Below, piece after piece: positions 36,295 through 45,275 of a stretch of 64,000 bases of DNA. The first letter of the stretch is position 1; each line of letters starts with the position of its first letter. Under the pieces are notes generated by a model. The model was not told the origin of the DNA and ran no database searches. It saw only the letters and a program-made list of their open reading frames with translations. The position numbers and the translations under genes were made by a program. Origin of the DNA: CAYZTD01 sp964638155 (GTDB lineage: Archaea; Thermoplasmatota; E2; DHVEG-1); the NCBI GenBank assembly GCA_964638155.1, contig CAZWYI010000005.1, forward strand, positions 1 to 64,000. The letters run 5' to 3'.

Positions 36295-36882
36295 ATGGAT
36301 TTAATAATTGATGTAAAGACTAGAGAAGAATATTATTTGAACCATATTAAAGGTGCCTTAAACATACCTGTTTGGGATCTTGAATTTTATATAGATTTTT
36401 TAAAAGATAAGAATGTAAAAGTGTATTGTGGCCCTAGAAGAAAAAGATCTAAAATGGCTGTGAAATATCTAAAAGATAAAGGAATAAACTCTGAAGAAAT
36501 ACCCAAAAATGAACTCGATAATTATGAAATGGTTGGAAAACAAATGATTTGTGCGATTAATTATCTTTCAGTTAAACCGGGTCATGAAGAAGAATTTGAA
36601 AATAAAGTAGAAGAACTCTGCACAAAAACTATGGATAAAAAAGGATTTATTGGTACTAAGGTTTTTAGAGCAACAAATATTTCTTATGGTGGCGCTATGC
36701 TTCATGGAGAATATAAAGAAATTGAAATCAAGCCTGCAAAATACATTATGCTTACATATTGGTCAAGTAGAAAAGATCATGAAAAATTTCATAATCACAC
36801 TGAGATAATGGAAGGTTTTAAAGAAATTATGCCTCATATATCTATACTTCCATATGAAGAATTTGCTGAAATTATCCACTAG
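36295..36882 (+). CDS. Rhodanese domain fused to an ABM-type domain
   Basis: The N-terminal 85 residues form a rhodanese domain with LIIDVKTREEY and the active-site Cys in VYCGPRRKRS (about residues 43-52). The C-terminal 100 residues (INYLSVKPGHEEEFENKV; YIMLTYWSSRKDHEKFHNH) look like an antibiotic-biosynthesis-monooxygenase ferredoxin-like domain. It may take sulfane sulfur brought in by the divergent YeeE/YedE transporter. The start at 36295 is preceded by GTGGGG; a longer frame has no good site. The fusion is unusual. Confidence 0.75.
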   Translation: MDLIIDVKTREEYYLNHIKGALNIPVWDLEFYIDFLKDKNVKVYCGPRRKRSKMAVKYLKDKGINSEEIPKNELDNYEMVGKQMICAINYLSVKPGHEEEFENKVEELCTKTMDKKGFIGTKVFRATNISYGGAMLHGEYKEIEIKPAKYIMLTYWSSRKDHEKFHNHTEIMEGFKEIMPHISILPYEEFAEIIH

Positions 36883-37023
36883 ATTTATTTTAACTTCCAA
36901 TAAAAAGATTTAACAATAGTTAATAGTTTCAGTTTACTCCTCTTCATACTTTTAAATACATAAATTATCAGAGATTAGGTATGATTAGTATTACTCTCAA
37001 AATATTAGGGGGAAAATAAAAGT

Positions 37024-39855
37024 TTGAAAGATATTCATATAAAAGGTGCTAGAGAACATAATCTACAAAATATCAATGTAAAAATACCTAGAGACAAATT
37101 TGTTGTAATAACAGGTCTCTCTGGTAGTGGAAAATCAACACTTGCTTTTGATACAATTTATGCAGAAGGCCAACGCCGTTATGTAGAATCACTTTCGTCA
37201 TATGCAAGGCAATTCTTAGGTCTTATGAGTAAACCTAATATCGACAGCATCGATGGTCTTTCTCCTGCTATATCAATTGAACAAAAAACAACTAGTAAAA
37301 ACCCTAGAAGTACAGTTGGAACAGTTACTGAAATTTATGATTATCTTCGTTTATTATTTGCAAGAATTGGAACACCTTATTGTCCTATGCATAACGTAAA
37401 AATCGAAGAGCAATCTCCTGAAAAGATATCAGAAAATATTTCCAAAGAATATAGTGATATGATCACTATTCTCTCACCAATAGTCCGGCAGAAGAAAGGA
37501 ACTTATGAACAGTTATTTGAAGATTTAAATAAAGAAGGATATACTAGAGTAAGAGTAAATAAAGGGATTTATAGGACTGAAGAAAAAATAAAGCTTGACA
37601 GGTATAAAAAACATGATATCGAGATTGTAGTTGATAGATTTGACCCTAGTGATAAATCAAGGCTTACAGAAGCCTGTGAAAACGCTTTAAAAAAATCAGA
37701 TGGATTATTAATTGTTCTTGATAAAAACGGAAAAGAGCGTATGTATTCCTCAAAAATGGCTTGCCCTGTTTGCGGTATGGTTTTTGAAGAGCTGCAACCA
37801 CGTATGTTTAGTTTTAATAGTCCTTTTGGAGCATGTCCTGATTGCCATGGCTTAGGAATAAAAATGGAGTTTGATCCTGATTTAATTATTCCTGATAAAA
37901 CTAAATCTATTGCTGATGGTGCAATAAAATTATACAAAGGTAAACATGATAGATGGAGAATTAAATATTTAGGTGCAGTTGCAAGGCACTTTGGTTTCGA
38001 TATATTTACGCCTATTGAAAATCTAGATGAAAAACAGTTTAATGCTTTGATGTATGGATCAAATGAGCGTATTAACTATGATTTCTCCATGAGAAGAGGC
38101 AGGAGTAGATGGTCTGGAACAAAAACATGGGAAGGCCTTATCCCTCAGTCAGAAAGACTTCACAAACAAACTGAATCTGATTATAGGCGTAGAACTCTTG
38201 AGAAATTTATGAGGTTTTCTCCATGTCCAACATGTAAAGGTAAAAGACTCAAAGAAAAAATACTTTCAGTTAAAATTGCTGATAAATCAATTGCTGATAT
38301 TACTGATATGTCTATTAAAAAAAGCCTTGTTTTTTTTAAAACATTGATTCTATCTAAAAAAGATGAAAAAATAGCCTGGCAGATTTTAAAAGAAATAAAA
38401 TCACGCCTCAATTTTCTTGATAAAGTAGGTCTTAATTATCTAACTCTTTCCAGGAATGCAGGCACTCTTTCCGGGGGTGAATCACAAAGAATTAGACTTG
38501 CCACTCAAATTGGTTCAAACTTGATGGGTGTTTTGTATATTCTTGATGAACCATCTATTGGCTTACACCAAATAGATAATAAAAAATTAATTGATACTCT
38601 CCATAGTCTTCGTGATATTGGTAATACTTTAATTGTTGTCGAACATGATGAAGAAACAATCAGAAACGCCGATCATGTAATTGATATGGGACCTGGCGCA
38701 GGAGTGCATGGTGGAAAAATTGTTGCAGAAGGTACTCCCAAAGAAATTGAAAAAAATCCTGCTTCTCTTACTGGTAAATATTTAGCAGGTAAACTAGAAA
38801 TTGAAATCCCAGAAAAAAGAAGATATTCAAATAGATATATAAATATATATGGCTGCCGGGAGCATAATTTAAAAAATATAGATGTAAAAATCCCACTTGG
38901 TGTTTTGAATCTAGTTACAGGAGTATCAGGCAGTGGAAAAAGTACCCTCATTCATAATATATTATACAAGGGTCTAATGAAGAAACTACATGATTCAAGA
39001 GTAAGATCTGGTGATCACGATACAATTAAAACAGATGAAAAAGTAGACAAAGTAGTAGTAATAGATCAAAGCCCAATTGGTAAAACTCCCCGGAGTAACC
39101 CAGCAACCTATACAAAAGTATTTGACCATATTAGAAAACTATTTGCAAAAACTAAAGAAGCAAAGAAAAGAGGATACAAAGTCGGTAGATTTTCTTTTAA
39201 TGTAAAAGGTGGAAGATGCGAGGCATGCAGAGGAGAAGGTGTAATAAAAATAGAGATGAATTTTTTACCTGATATTTACATAAAATGCGAGGAGTGCAAA
39301 GGTAAAAGGTACAACAAAGAAACCTTAGAAGTTACATACAAAGGAAAAACAATAGCAGATGTTCTTGATATGACAGTTGAAGAAGCACTTATTTTATTTA
39401 AGAATCATACAGCAATAAAAAGAAAACTAAAAACCCTATCAGATGTAGGACTTGACTATATTAAACTAGGTCAGAGCAGTACCACTCTCTCCGGAGGAGA
39501 AGCACAACGTATAAAACTAACAAGGGAACTTTCGAAAAAAAGTACTGGAAGAACAATTTATTTACTTGATGAACCAACAACAGGCCTTCATTATCATGAT
39601 GTAAAAAAACTAATAAATGTTTTAAACAACCTTGTAGAAAAAGGAAACACTGTAATTGTTATAGAACATAATTTAGAGGTTGTAAAAAATGCTGATTATA
39701 TAACTGATTTAGGACCAGACGGAGGAGACATGGGCGGACAGATTATTTCTCAAGGTACTCCAGAAGAAGTATCTAGGGATAAAAAAAGTTATACTGGAAA
39801 AATTCTAAAAGAAATACTTCCAAATAGAGAAAAAATAACATGTTTGAAAAATTAA
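37024..39855 (+). CDS. uvrA: UvrA, excinuclease ABC subunit A
   Basis: UvrA is the damage-sensing ATPase of nucleotide excision repair. Two ABC modules are present: Walker A motifs GLSGSGKST (about residues 33-41) and GVSGSGKST (about 634-642), ABC signatures LSGGE twice, and zinc fingers CPVCG...CPDC and CEACRGEG...CEECKG. The 943 residues are complete. The start is TTG at 37024 after a GGGGG site. uvrC overlaps its 3' end by 16 bp and uvrB follows, giving the order A-C-B. UvrABC in archaea is typical of mesophiles and came from bacteria. Confidence 0.96.
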   Translation: MKDIHIKGAREHNLQNINVKIPRDKFVVITGLSGSGKSTLAFDTIYAEGQRRYVESLSSYARQFLGLMSKPNIDSIDGLSPAISIEQKTTSKNPRSTVGTVTEIYDYLRLLFARIGTPYCPMHNVKIEEQSPEKISENISKEYSDMITILSPIVRQKKGTYEQLFEDLNKEGYTRVRVNKGIYRTEEKIKLDRYKKHDIEIVVDRFDPSDKSRLTEACENALKKSDGLLIVLDKNGKERMYSSKMACPVCGMVFEELQPRMFSFNSPFGACPDCHGLGIKMEFDPDLIIPDKTKSIADGAIKLYKGKHDRWRIKYLGAVARHFGFDIFTPIENLDEKQFNALMYGSNERINYDFSMRRGRSRWSGTKTWEGLIPQSERLHKQTESDYRRRTLEKFMRFSPCPTCKGKRLKEKILSVKIADKSIADITDMSIKKSLVFFKTLILSKKDEKIAWQILKEIKSRLNFLDKVGLNYLTLSRNAGTLSGGESQRIRLATQIGSNLMGVLYILDEPSIGLHQIDNKKLIDTLHSLRDIGNTLIVVEHDEETIRNADHVIDMGPGAGVHGGKIVAEGTPKEIEKNPASLTGKYLAGKLEIEIPEKRRYSNRYINIYGCREHNLKNIDVKIPLGVLNLVTGVSGSGKSTLIHNILYKGLMKKLHDSRVRSGDHDTIKTDEKVDKVVVIDQSPIGKTPRSNPATYTKVFDHIRKLFAKTKEAKKRGYKVGRFSFNVKGGRCEACRGEGVIKIEMNFLPDIYIKCEECKGKRYNKETLEVTYKGKTIADVLDMTVEEALILFKNHTAIKRKLKTLSDVGLDYIKLGQSSTTLSGGEAQRIKLTRELSKKSTGRTIYLLDEPTTGLHYHDVKKLINVLNNLVEKGNTVIVIEHNLEVVKNADYITDLGPDGGDMGGQIISQGTPEEVSRDKKSYTGKILKEILPNREKITCLKN

Positions 39856-41390
39856 AAATTCCAAAAAACCCTGGTTGTTATATATTCAAAGATAAAAAAG
39901 ATATAGTTCTTTACGTTGGAAAAGCAAAAAATTTGAAAAATAGAATTGAAACATATAAAAATAAAAAAAATTTAGATCCAAAGACAGAGTACATGCTTGG
40001 AAAATCTGTGGATCTTGATTTTATAGTAACTGACACTGAAGTAGAAGCTTTAATTTTAGAAAACACTTTAATTAAAAAATATCAACCTAAATATAACATC
40101 CGTCTTAAAGATGCGAAAAGCCATGCCTATATAAAAATTACAGAAGAAAAATATCCAAGAGCTGTAATTGCCCGAAGAAAAACTGGTAAGGGAAAATACT
40201 ACGGCCCTTTTGTTTCTGCTCAGGAAAGAGACTACATTCTTCATTTTATAAAAAAAACATTTAACTTAAGGACTTGTAAGAAACTTAAAAAAAAACCTTG
40301 TCTTAGATACCATATAAAAATGTGTGATGCACCTTGTATCGATCTTATTTCAAAAAAAGAATATAATAAAAAAATTACCAAAATAAAAAAGGTTCTCTCC
40401 GGAAAAACAAAGGAATTAATCAATGATTTAGAAACTGAAATGAAAAAACTATCAAATGAAAAAAAGTTTGAACTGGCAATAAAATTGAGAAACGAAATCT
40501 TTGCACTTAAAAATCTAAATGAAAGACAAAATATGAAAAGAGAAAAAAAATATAATGAAGATATAATAAACTATGAAATAAAAAACGATAAAGTATACCT
40601 AATGCTTTTTAATATATACAAAGGAACACTTTTTAATAAGAATGAATTTATTTTTGAAAATACAAAAGATTTTTTTGATGAATTTATTGTTCAATATTAT
40701 TCAGAAAATATTATCCCAAAAGAAATAATTATTCCAGAGAAAGTTGATAATTCAATAAAAGATTTCTTGGAAAAAAAACGTAAGACAAACGTAAAAATTA
40801 ATATTCCAAAACGCGGTGAAAAAAAACAATTACTAGAATTAGTTTTAAAAAATATTGAACTAACATTTTTTTCAGATATTAAAAAACCAATGGTTCTAAA
40901 AGAAAGATTAAAGCTTGAAGATACTCCAAATGTAATAGAATGCTTTGATATCTCACATTTGTCTGGCACCTCAACTGTTGGTTCAATGGTCCAATTTAGA
41001 AATGGAAGACCTGATAAGAATAATTATAGAAGGTTTAAAATCCGAACAGTTGATGGAATTGATGATTTTGAAGCAATATCTGAGGTAGTTAGAAGAAGAT
41101 ATATTAGACTTAAAAAAGAAAATAGAGAATATCCTGACCTAATTATTATTGACGGTGGAAGAGGTCAACTAAATTTCTCCAAAAGAGAACTTGAAAAAAT
41201 AGGTGTAAAAATTCCAATTATTTCTGTTGCTAAAAAATTTGAAGAAATTTATATTCCCGGAAGAGTAGATCCATTAAAACTTTCAAATAAAGACAAAGCA
41301 CTCCATTATATCCAGGAAATTAGAAACGAGGCACACAGATTCGCAATTAAATATAATAGGTTACTCCGGAGAAAGGAGTTGATACAATAG
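39840..41390 (+). CDS. uvrC: UvrC, excinuclease subunit C, lacking the C-terminal HhH domain
   Basis: UvrC makes both incisions in UvrABC repair. The GIY-YIG nuclease (PGCYIFKDKKDIVLYVGKAKNL, about residues 10-31), a UVR motif (about 200-235) and the RNase H-like endonuclease (ECFDISHLSGTSTVGSMV; IIDGGRGQL) are complete. The protein stops at RLLRRKELIQ, just after the RNase H fold, so the usual helix-hairpin-helix pair of about 80 residues is absent. The stop overlaps the proposed ATA start of uvrB (ATAG). No frameshift explains the loss, since the next frame is uvrB. Confidence 0.93.
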   Translation: MFEKLKIPKNPGCYIFKDKKDIVLYVGKAKNLKNRIETYKNKKNLDPKTEYMLGKSVDLDFIVTDTEVEALILENTLIKKYQPKYNIRLKDAKSHAYIKITEEKYPRAVIARRKTGKGKYYGPFVSAQERDYILHFIKKTFNLRTCKKLKKKPCLRYHIKMCDAPCIDLISKKEYNKKITKIKKVLSGKTKELINDLETEMKKLSNEKKFELAIKLRNEIFALKNLNERQNMKREKKYNEDIINYEIKNDKVYLMLFNIYKGTLFNKNEFIFENTKDFFDEFIVQYYSENIIPKEIIIPEKVDNSIKDFLEKKRKTNVKINIPKRGEKKQLLELVLKNIELTFFSDIKKPMVLKERLKLEDTPNVIECFDISHLSGTSTVGSMVQFRNGRPDKNNYRRFKIRTVDGIDDFEAISEVVRRRYIRLKKENREYPDLIIIDGGRGQLNFSKRELEKIGVKIPIISVAKKFEEIYIPGRVDPLKLSNKDKALHYIQEIRNEAHRFAIKYNRLLRRKELIQ

Positions 41391-43333
41391 AAAAATTCAA
41401 GCTTAAAACTAGTTTTAAACCTCGCGGGGATCAACCTAAGGCAATAAAGAAACTAGTAAATGGTATTGAAAAAGGAATTAGTAAACAAACACTCCTGGGA
41501 GTTACTGGATCTGGAAAAACATTTTCCGTTAGCCATGTCATTGAAAAAGTTCAAAAACCAACACTAGTAATAGCCCATAACAAAACCCTTGCAAGCCAAC
41601 TCTACAGTGAATTCAAAGAACTTTTCCCAAATAACCGTGTGGAGTATTTTGTATCATATTATGATTATTACCAGCCAGAATCATATATTCCTGAAAAAGA
41701 TCAATATATTGAAAAAGATGCAGATATAAATCCTAAAATTGAACAGATGAGACTCTCTGCTACAGCTTCACTTCTCTCCAGAGAAGATGTAATAGTTGTA
41801 GCATCTGTATCATGTATTTATAGCGTTGGTGATCCTAGTGATTTTTCAAAACTTGGTTATGAACTTAGAAAAGAACAAACCGTGAGAAGAAAAGATATAA
41901 TCGAGCAGCTTGTAGATATGCAATACGAGAGAAATGAAATGGATCTTCAACCTGGACGATTTAGGGTAAAAGGAGAAACAATTGATATTATTCCAAGCTA
42001 CTACAATAATATAATTAGAATAGAACTTTTCGGAGATGAGATAGATAGAATCTCTGAAATAGATAAAATCACTGGAGAAACAAAAGATTCTATGGAATAC
42101 TTTTATTTATTTCCAGCTAAACACTTTGTTGTTGATGAATACAAAAAAGAAAAAGCAGCTGAGTCAATTAGAAGCGAACTAGATGAAAGATTAAAAGAAC
42201 TTGATATGATAGAAGCTCATAGATTAAAACAAAGAACGCTTTATGACCTAGAGATGATTGAGGAGACTGGTTTTTGCAAAGGAATTGAAAACTACTCCCG
42301 ACATTTTGATAAGAGAAAACCCGGTGAAAAACCGTTTTGTCTTCTAGATTATTTTCCAGAGGATTTCTTGTTAATAATCGATGAAAGCCATCGAACTATT
42401 CCCCAGATTCATGGAATGCATAAAGGTGATTACTCCCGAAAAAAATCATTAATTGAATATGGATTTAGACTACCTAGTGCTTTTGATAATAGGCCACTTA
42501 CTTTTACTGAATTCAAAGAATACATGAATAATGTTATTTTTGTATCAGCTACTCCAGGGGATTATGAAAGAGAGGTATCAGGTCAAATTGTCGAGCAAAT
42601 TATTCGACCAACAGGCCTAGTCGATCCATATGTTGAAATAAGACCTATTAAAGGTCAAATCCCTGATTTAATAAATGAAATTCATAAAACAATTGATAGA
42701 AATGAAAGAGTTCTAGTTACAACCCTTACAAAAAAACTAGCTGAAGAATTATCTGAATATCTTGCTGTAAAAGATATTAAAACTAGATACTTACATTCAG
42801 AAATTGATACAATAGAAAGATCTGAAATAATCAGACAGCTACGACTTGGAAAGTTTGATGTTCTTGTAGGAATAAATCTACTCCGAGAAGGTCTTGACAT
42901 TCCTGAAGTAGGATTCATTGGTATTTTAGATGCCGACAAAGAAGGATTTTTAAGAGACCATAGAAGTCTTATTCAAATCATTGGAAGAGCAGCTAGAAAC
43001 GTTAATTCAAAAGTTTTTTTGTATGCTGATAATATTACAGATTCAATTAGAAAAGCAGTTGATGAAACAAATAGACGTAGGAAAATCCAAATAGATTTTA
43101 ATAAAAAACATAACATCACTCCTGAAACTATTGTAAAACCAATAAAAGAAAAAGTAGTTGAAATTAAAGACACAAAACATATCCCCAAGAAAGACATACC
43201 TAATATGATTATTGAACTTGAAAAAGAGATGCAGGATGCAGCAGATAATCTAGAATTTGAAAAAGCAATAATACTTAGGGATAAAATAAATAAATTAAAA
43301 CAAAGCCTTGAAAAAAGAATTGTGAAAAAATGA
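41387..43333 (+). CDS. uvrB: UvrB, excinuclease subunit B, apparent ATA start
   Basis: UvrB is the DNA helicase-like damage verifier. The N-terminus EKFKLKTSFKPRGDQPKAI and the Walker A GVTGSGKT lie before the first in-frame GTG (41639), so the gene must start earlier. The frame is open only back to 41360 and holds no ATG, GTG or TTG there. AGGAG (41374-41378) stands 8 bases before ATA at 41387, which I take as the start. The beta-hairpin region YYDYYQPESY, helicase motifs and the C-terminal UVR domain are complete; 648 residues is normal. Confidence 0.9.
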   Translation: MEKFKLKTSFKPRGDQPKAIKKLVNGIEKGISKQTLLGVTGSGKTFSVSHVIEKVQKPTLVIAHNKTLASQLYSEFKELFPNNRVEYFVSYYDYYQPESYIPEKDQYIEKDADINPKIEQMRLSATASLLSREDVIVVASVSCIYSVGDPSDFSKLGYELRKEQTVRRKDIIEQLVDMQYERNEMDLQPGRFRVKGETIDIIPSYYNNIIRIELFGDEIDRISEIDKITGETKDSMEYFYLFPAKHFVVDEYKKEKAAESIRSELDERLKELDMIEAHRLKQRTLYDLEMIEETGFCKGIENYSRHFDKRKPGEKPFCLLDYFPEDFLLIIDESHRTIPQIHGMHKGDYSRKKSLIEYGFRLPSAFDNRPLTFTEFKEYMNNVIFVSATPGDYEREVSGQIVEQIIRPTGLVDPYVEIRPIKGQIPDLINEIHKTIDRNERVLVTTLTKKLAEELSEYLAVKDIKTRYLHSEIDTIERSEIIRQLRLGKFDVLVGINLLREGLDIPEVGFIGILDADKEGFLRDHRSLIQIIGRAARNVNSKVFLYADNITDSIRKAVDETNRRRKIQIDFNKKHNITPETIVKPIKEKVVEIKDTKHIPKKDIPNMIIELEKEMQDAADNLEFEKAIILRDKINKLKQSLEKRIVKK

Positions 43334-43908
43334 AAAAGAAAAAAGGAATTTTAAGTAAAATTAAAAGAATTAGGGTTAGAAAAATAGAAACAAAACCAAA
43401 AATAGATAATTCTAAAAATATTAAAGTAAAATCAAATGATTTTTCAAATATTAGAGTTGATTCTAAAAATTCTTCAGGAGATTTTGTAAATAATCCAAGT
43501 AATTCATCTAAAAATATTGTTATAGATGAAAAAGAAAAAAAAGAAAAAAAGACTAAAGAAAAAAAGGATAATAAAACTGTAGAAGTAGAAGAAAACAAGA
43601 ATTTAATTACTTTTGACCATGAACTTACTAATTTTGAATACAAACTTAAATATCTAAATTTAAGGGATTTAGATGGAACTGAATATGGTAGATATTTTCC
43701 TCCTATTAGAAACAAACTATTTATTATAGATGATGAAGATAGAAAGTTTACAGTAATCAGAGCAGGTAATAATCAACTCACTGGAGACTTGTTAACTTTT
43801 TTTAAAAAAAATGATATTAAACCAGGCGATATCTTTAAATTTGAATATGATCCTGAGAAACGAAATGAAGATGGAATTCATTTGTTGAGGCTGAAAAAGA
43901 AAAAGTAG
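43330..43908 (+). CDS. Fourth gene of the uvr operon, unknown
   Basis: The 192-residue product overlaps the uvrB stop by 4 bp (ATGA). The first 90 residues are Lys-rich low complexity (KKKKGILSKIKRIRVRK, later EKEKKEKKTKEKK). The last 95 residues look folded, with FEYKLKYLNLRDLDG, YFPPIRNKLFIIDD and KKNDIKPGDIFKFEYD, a beta-rich pattern loosely like B3 or swapped-hairpin DNA-binding domains. I recognise no family. Basic charge and position suggest a DNA-binding accessory to UvrABC, perhaps replacing the missing HhH of UvrC. Confidence 0.7.
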   Translation: MKKKKGILSKIKRIRVRKIETKPKIDNSKNIKVKSNDFSNIRVDSKNSSGDFVNNPSNSSKNIVIDEKEKKEKKTKEKKDNKTVEVEENKNLITFDHELTNFEYKLKYLNLRDLDGTEYGRYFPPIRNKLFIIDDEDRKFTVIRAGNNQLTGDLLTFFKKNDIKPGDIFKFEYDPEKRNEDGIHLLRLKKKK

Positions 43909-44081
43909 AAAAAATATGCAAAATAAAAAATTTGAACTGTAATTTAATTGCAAAAATCAATTTCCTCTATTCATTTTTAAATCTAAACATATTAGAAACA
44001 AGTTCTCAAAAAGCAATAACATAAAATAATAAAAAAAGAGAATTTAGATGCAGGTTTTACATAGTAAGCATTCTGTTATAA

Positions 44082-44384
44082 CTATTTACTCTTCTTTTTA
44101 ATTTTTAAGGTTATTTCAATTGAGGATACATTAGAAGTTCTTCCTTCTTCATTGGTTAGACTTTCAGTATCAATCTTTATATCTTTTAGTTTAGCATCTT
44201 TGATAAATCTGTTCCTGGAGATTTCTGCGGTATCTACTGCTCTACTAATAGCTCTACCTCTAGCTTTTATAATAACCTCATCTGATTCACCGGTATTAAA
44301 TTGTGTTACTACCGCAAGTACATAGCTCATTGGTGGTTTGTTTCCAACATATATTACGTTTTCATCTTTTTTTTCTTCTGCCAT
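44082..44384 (-). CDS. albA: Alba chromatin protein
   Basis: Alba coats archaeal DNA and RNA. The 100-residue protein has the family core NVIYVGNKPPMSYVLAVVTQ, VIIKARGRAISRAVDTAEI with the conserved basic surface, and a C-terminal beta-hairpin region. The N-terminal Lys usually acetylated in Sulfolobus Alba is not at the same position here. GAGGT precedes the start. An 8-bp inverted repeat lies upstream of its promoter. Confidence 0.93.
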   Translation of the reverse strand: MAEEKKDENVIYVGNKPPMSYVLAVVTQFNTGESDEVIIKARGRAISRAVDTAEISRNRFIKDAKLKDIKIDTESLTNEEGRTSNVSSIEITLKIKKKSK

Positions 44385-44706
44385 AATAGTTTTACCTCTT
44401 TAAGGCTCATCTGACTATTTTTATCTATAATCAAATTGTAAAAGCACATCTTACTATATAAATGCTCTATAAAGAATTAAAAATGTCAGATTTGTCTATT
44501 ACATACTATAATATATCATTATATCTGACAAAATATAATTTTACAAATACATATTGAAATAGTCATTTTATGAGGCATATTCACAATTTTTATCATTTAA
44601 TAGGAAAAAAATATTTTTGTAAATTATTTAACATAAAAAGATGCAGGGGAAGAGATATGAACTTCAACTTAATGGCAAAAAATAAGTTGTTTTCCCTGTT
44701 TTATTC
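44385..44706 (-). promoter_or_regulatory. Alba upstream region with TATA box and inverted repeat
   Basis: A TATA-like CATTTATATAG (minus strand, about 44455-44466) predicts a leader of about 45 nt for albA. TGTCAGAT (44484-44491) and ATCTGACA (44523-44530) form a perfect 8-bp inverted repeat 31 bp apart, and ATCTGAC recurs at 44409-44415 in the leader. The remainder of the gap up to 44640 holds no gene that I can see. Confidence 0.45.
44641..44698 (-). repeat. tRNA-like remnant downstream of the toxin gene (repeat copy 1)
   Basis: ATGCAGGGGAAG (44641-44652) repeats exactly at 45276. On the minus strand the region folds like a reduced tRNA: CAGGG/CCCTG closing stem, a 7-bp arm CAACTTA (44665-44671) / TAAGTTG (44683-44689), and a T-arm-like piece containing GTTCATATC. 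There is no D arm. It lies just after relE and may be an old attachment site or a 3' structure. Confidence 0.45.
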
Positions 44707-44961
44707 TTAATATGATTTGTCATGATGGTCCAATGAAATTACTCTAACAGTGTTACCTTCTATTCTAAAAATAAGTACAAAGGGACCAAAATGAATCCTT
44801 TTATATCCTGCAAGAACATTCTTTAAGGTTTTATAGCGTTCTGGATTCTTAACTATATCTTTAAGTTTATTTTGAATTCTGGTGAAAATTTCTTTATCTT
44901 TTTTCTTTAGTTTCTTCATTGATTTTTCAAATTGTAAGCTAAATTCAACGGTATACACCAT
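44707..44961 (-). CDS. RelE/ParE-family toxin
   Basis: The 84-residue protein has the RelE fold pattern: FSLQFEKSMKKLKKKDKEIF helix, a central GYKRIHFGPFVLIFRI strand pair and the C-terminal DHHDKSY with the catalytic-type His and Tyr. RelE toxins cleave mRNA on ribosomes. It starts one base after the antitoxin stop, in the usual antitoxin-first order. The pair is bracketed by two tRNA-3'-end-like repeats. Confidence 0.85.
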   Translation of the reverse strand: MVYTVEFSLQFEKSMKKLKKKDKEIFTRIQNKLKDIVKNPERYKTLKNVLAGYKRIHFGPFVLIFRIEGNTVRVISLDHHDKSY

Positions 44962-44962
44962 A

Positions 44963-45199
44963 TTATAAACTCTTAAGATAATCTACTGCATCTTTCTGGT
45001 TGAATTTTTTGACATTTTTTCCTTCTTTCATTTCTCTTTCAATTTTTTTATATCTTTCTAATTTTTCAAAAAATACTTTTTTTCTAATTAGTTCTAAAAT
45101 AAATTCTTGAATATTTCTATAACCAAATTCTTTAGAGTATTGTTTAGATGCTTTTAGTAGGTTTTCTGGTATTGAAAGATTTATTTGTTTCAATGTCAT
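44963..45199 (-). CDS. Ribbon-helix-helix antitoxin
   Basis: The 78-residue protein opens with KQINLSIPENLLKASKQYSK, a CopG/MetJ-type ribbon-helix-helix that binds the operator, and continues with an acidic/basic helical tail that would wrap the toxin. A TATA-like ATATAAATAT (45221-45230) lies about 22 bp before the ATG, so the message is nearly leaderless. The pair is probably autoregulated. Confidence 0.8.
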   Translation of the reverse strand: MTLKQINLSIPENLLKASKQYSKEFGYRNIQEFILELIRKKVFFEKLERYKKIEREMKEGKNVKKFNQKDAVDYLKSL

Positions 45200-45275
45200 A
45201 ATATCCCTAAATATTTCTATATATTTATATGTACGTAAAACTACATAAACTTTTCCTTAGTTTTAATAAAAATTT

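Noticed and set aside
41639..43333. uvrB starting at GTG 41639
   Set aside because: This would remove the Walker A motif and about 84 conserved residues that are coded in the same open frame upstream.
44045..44054. Third copy of the ATGCAGG repeat near albA
   Set aside because: Only 7 to 8 bases match and no T-arm follows.
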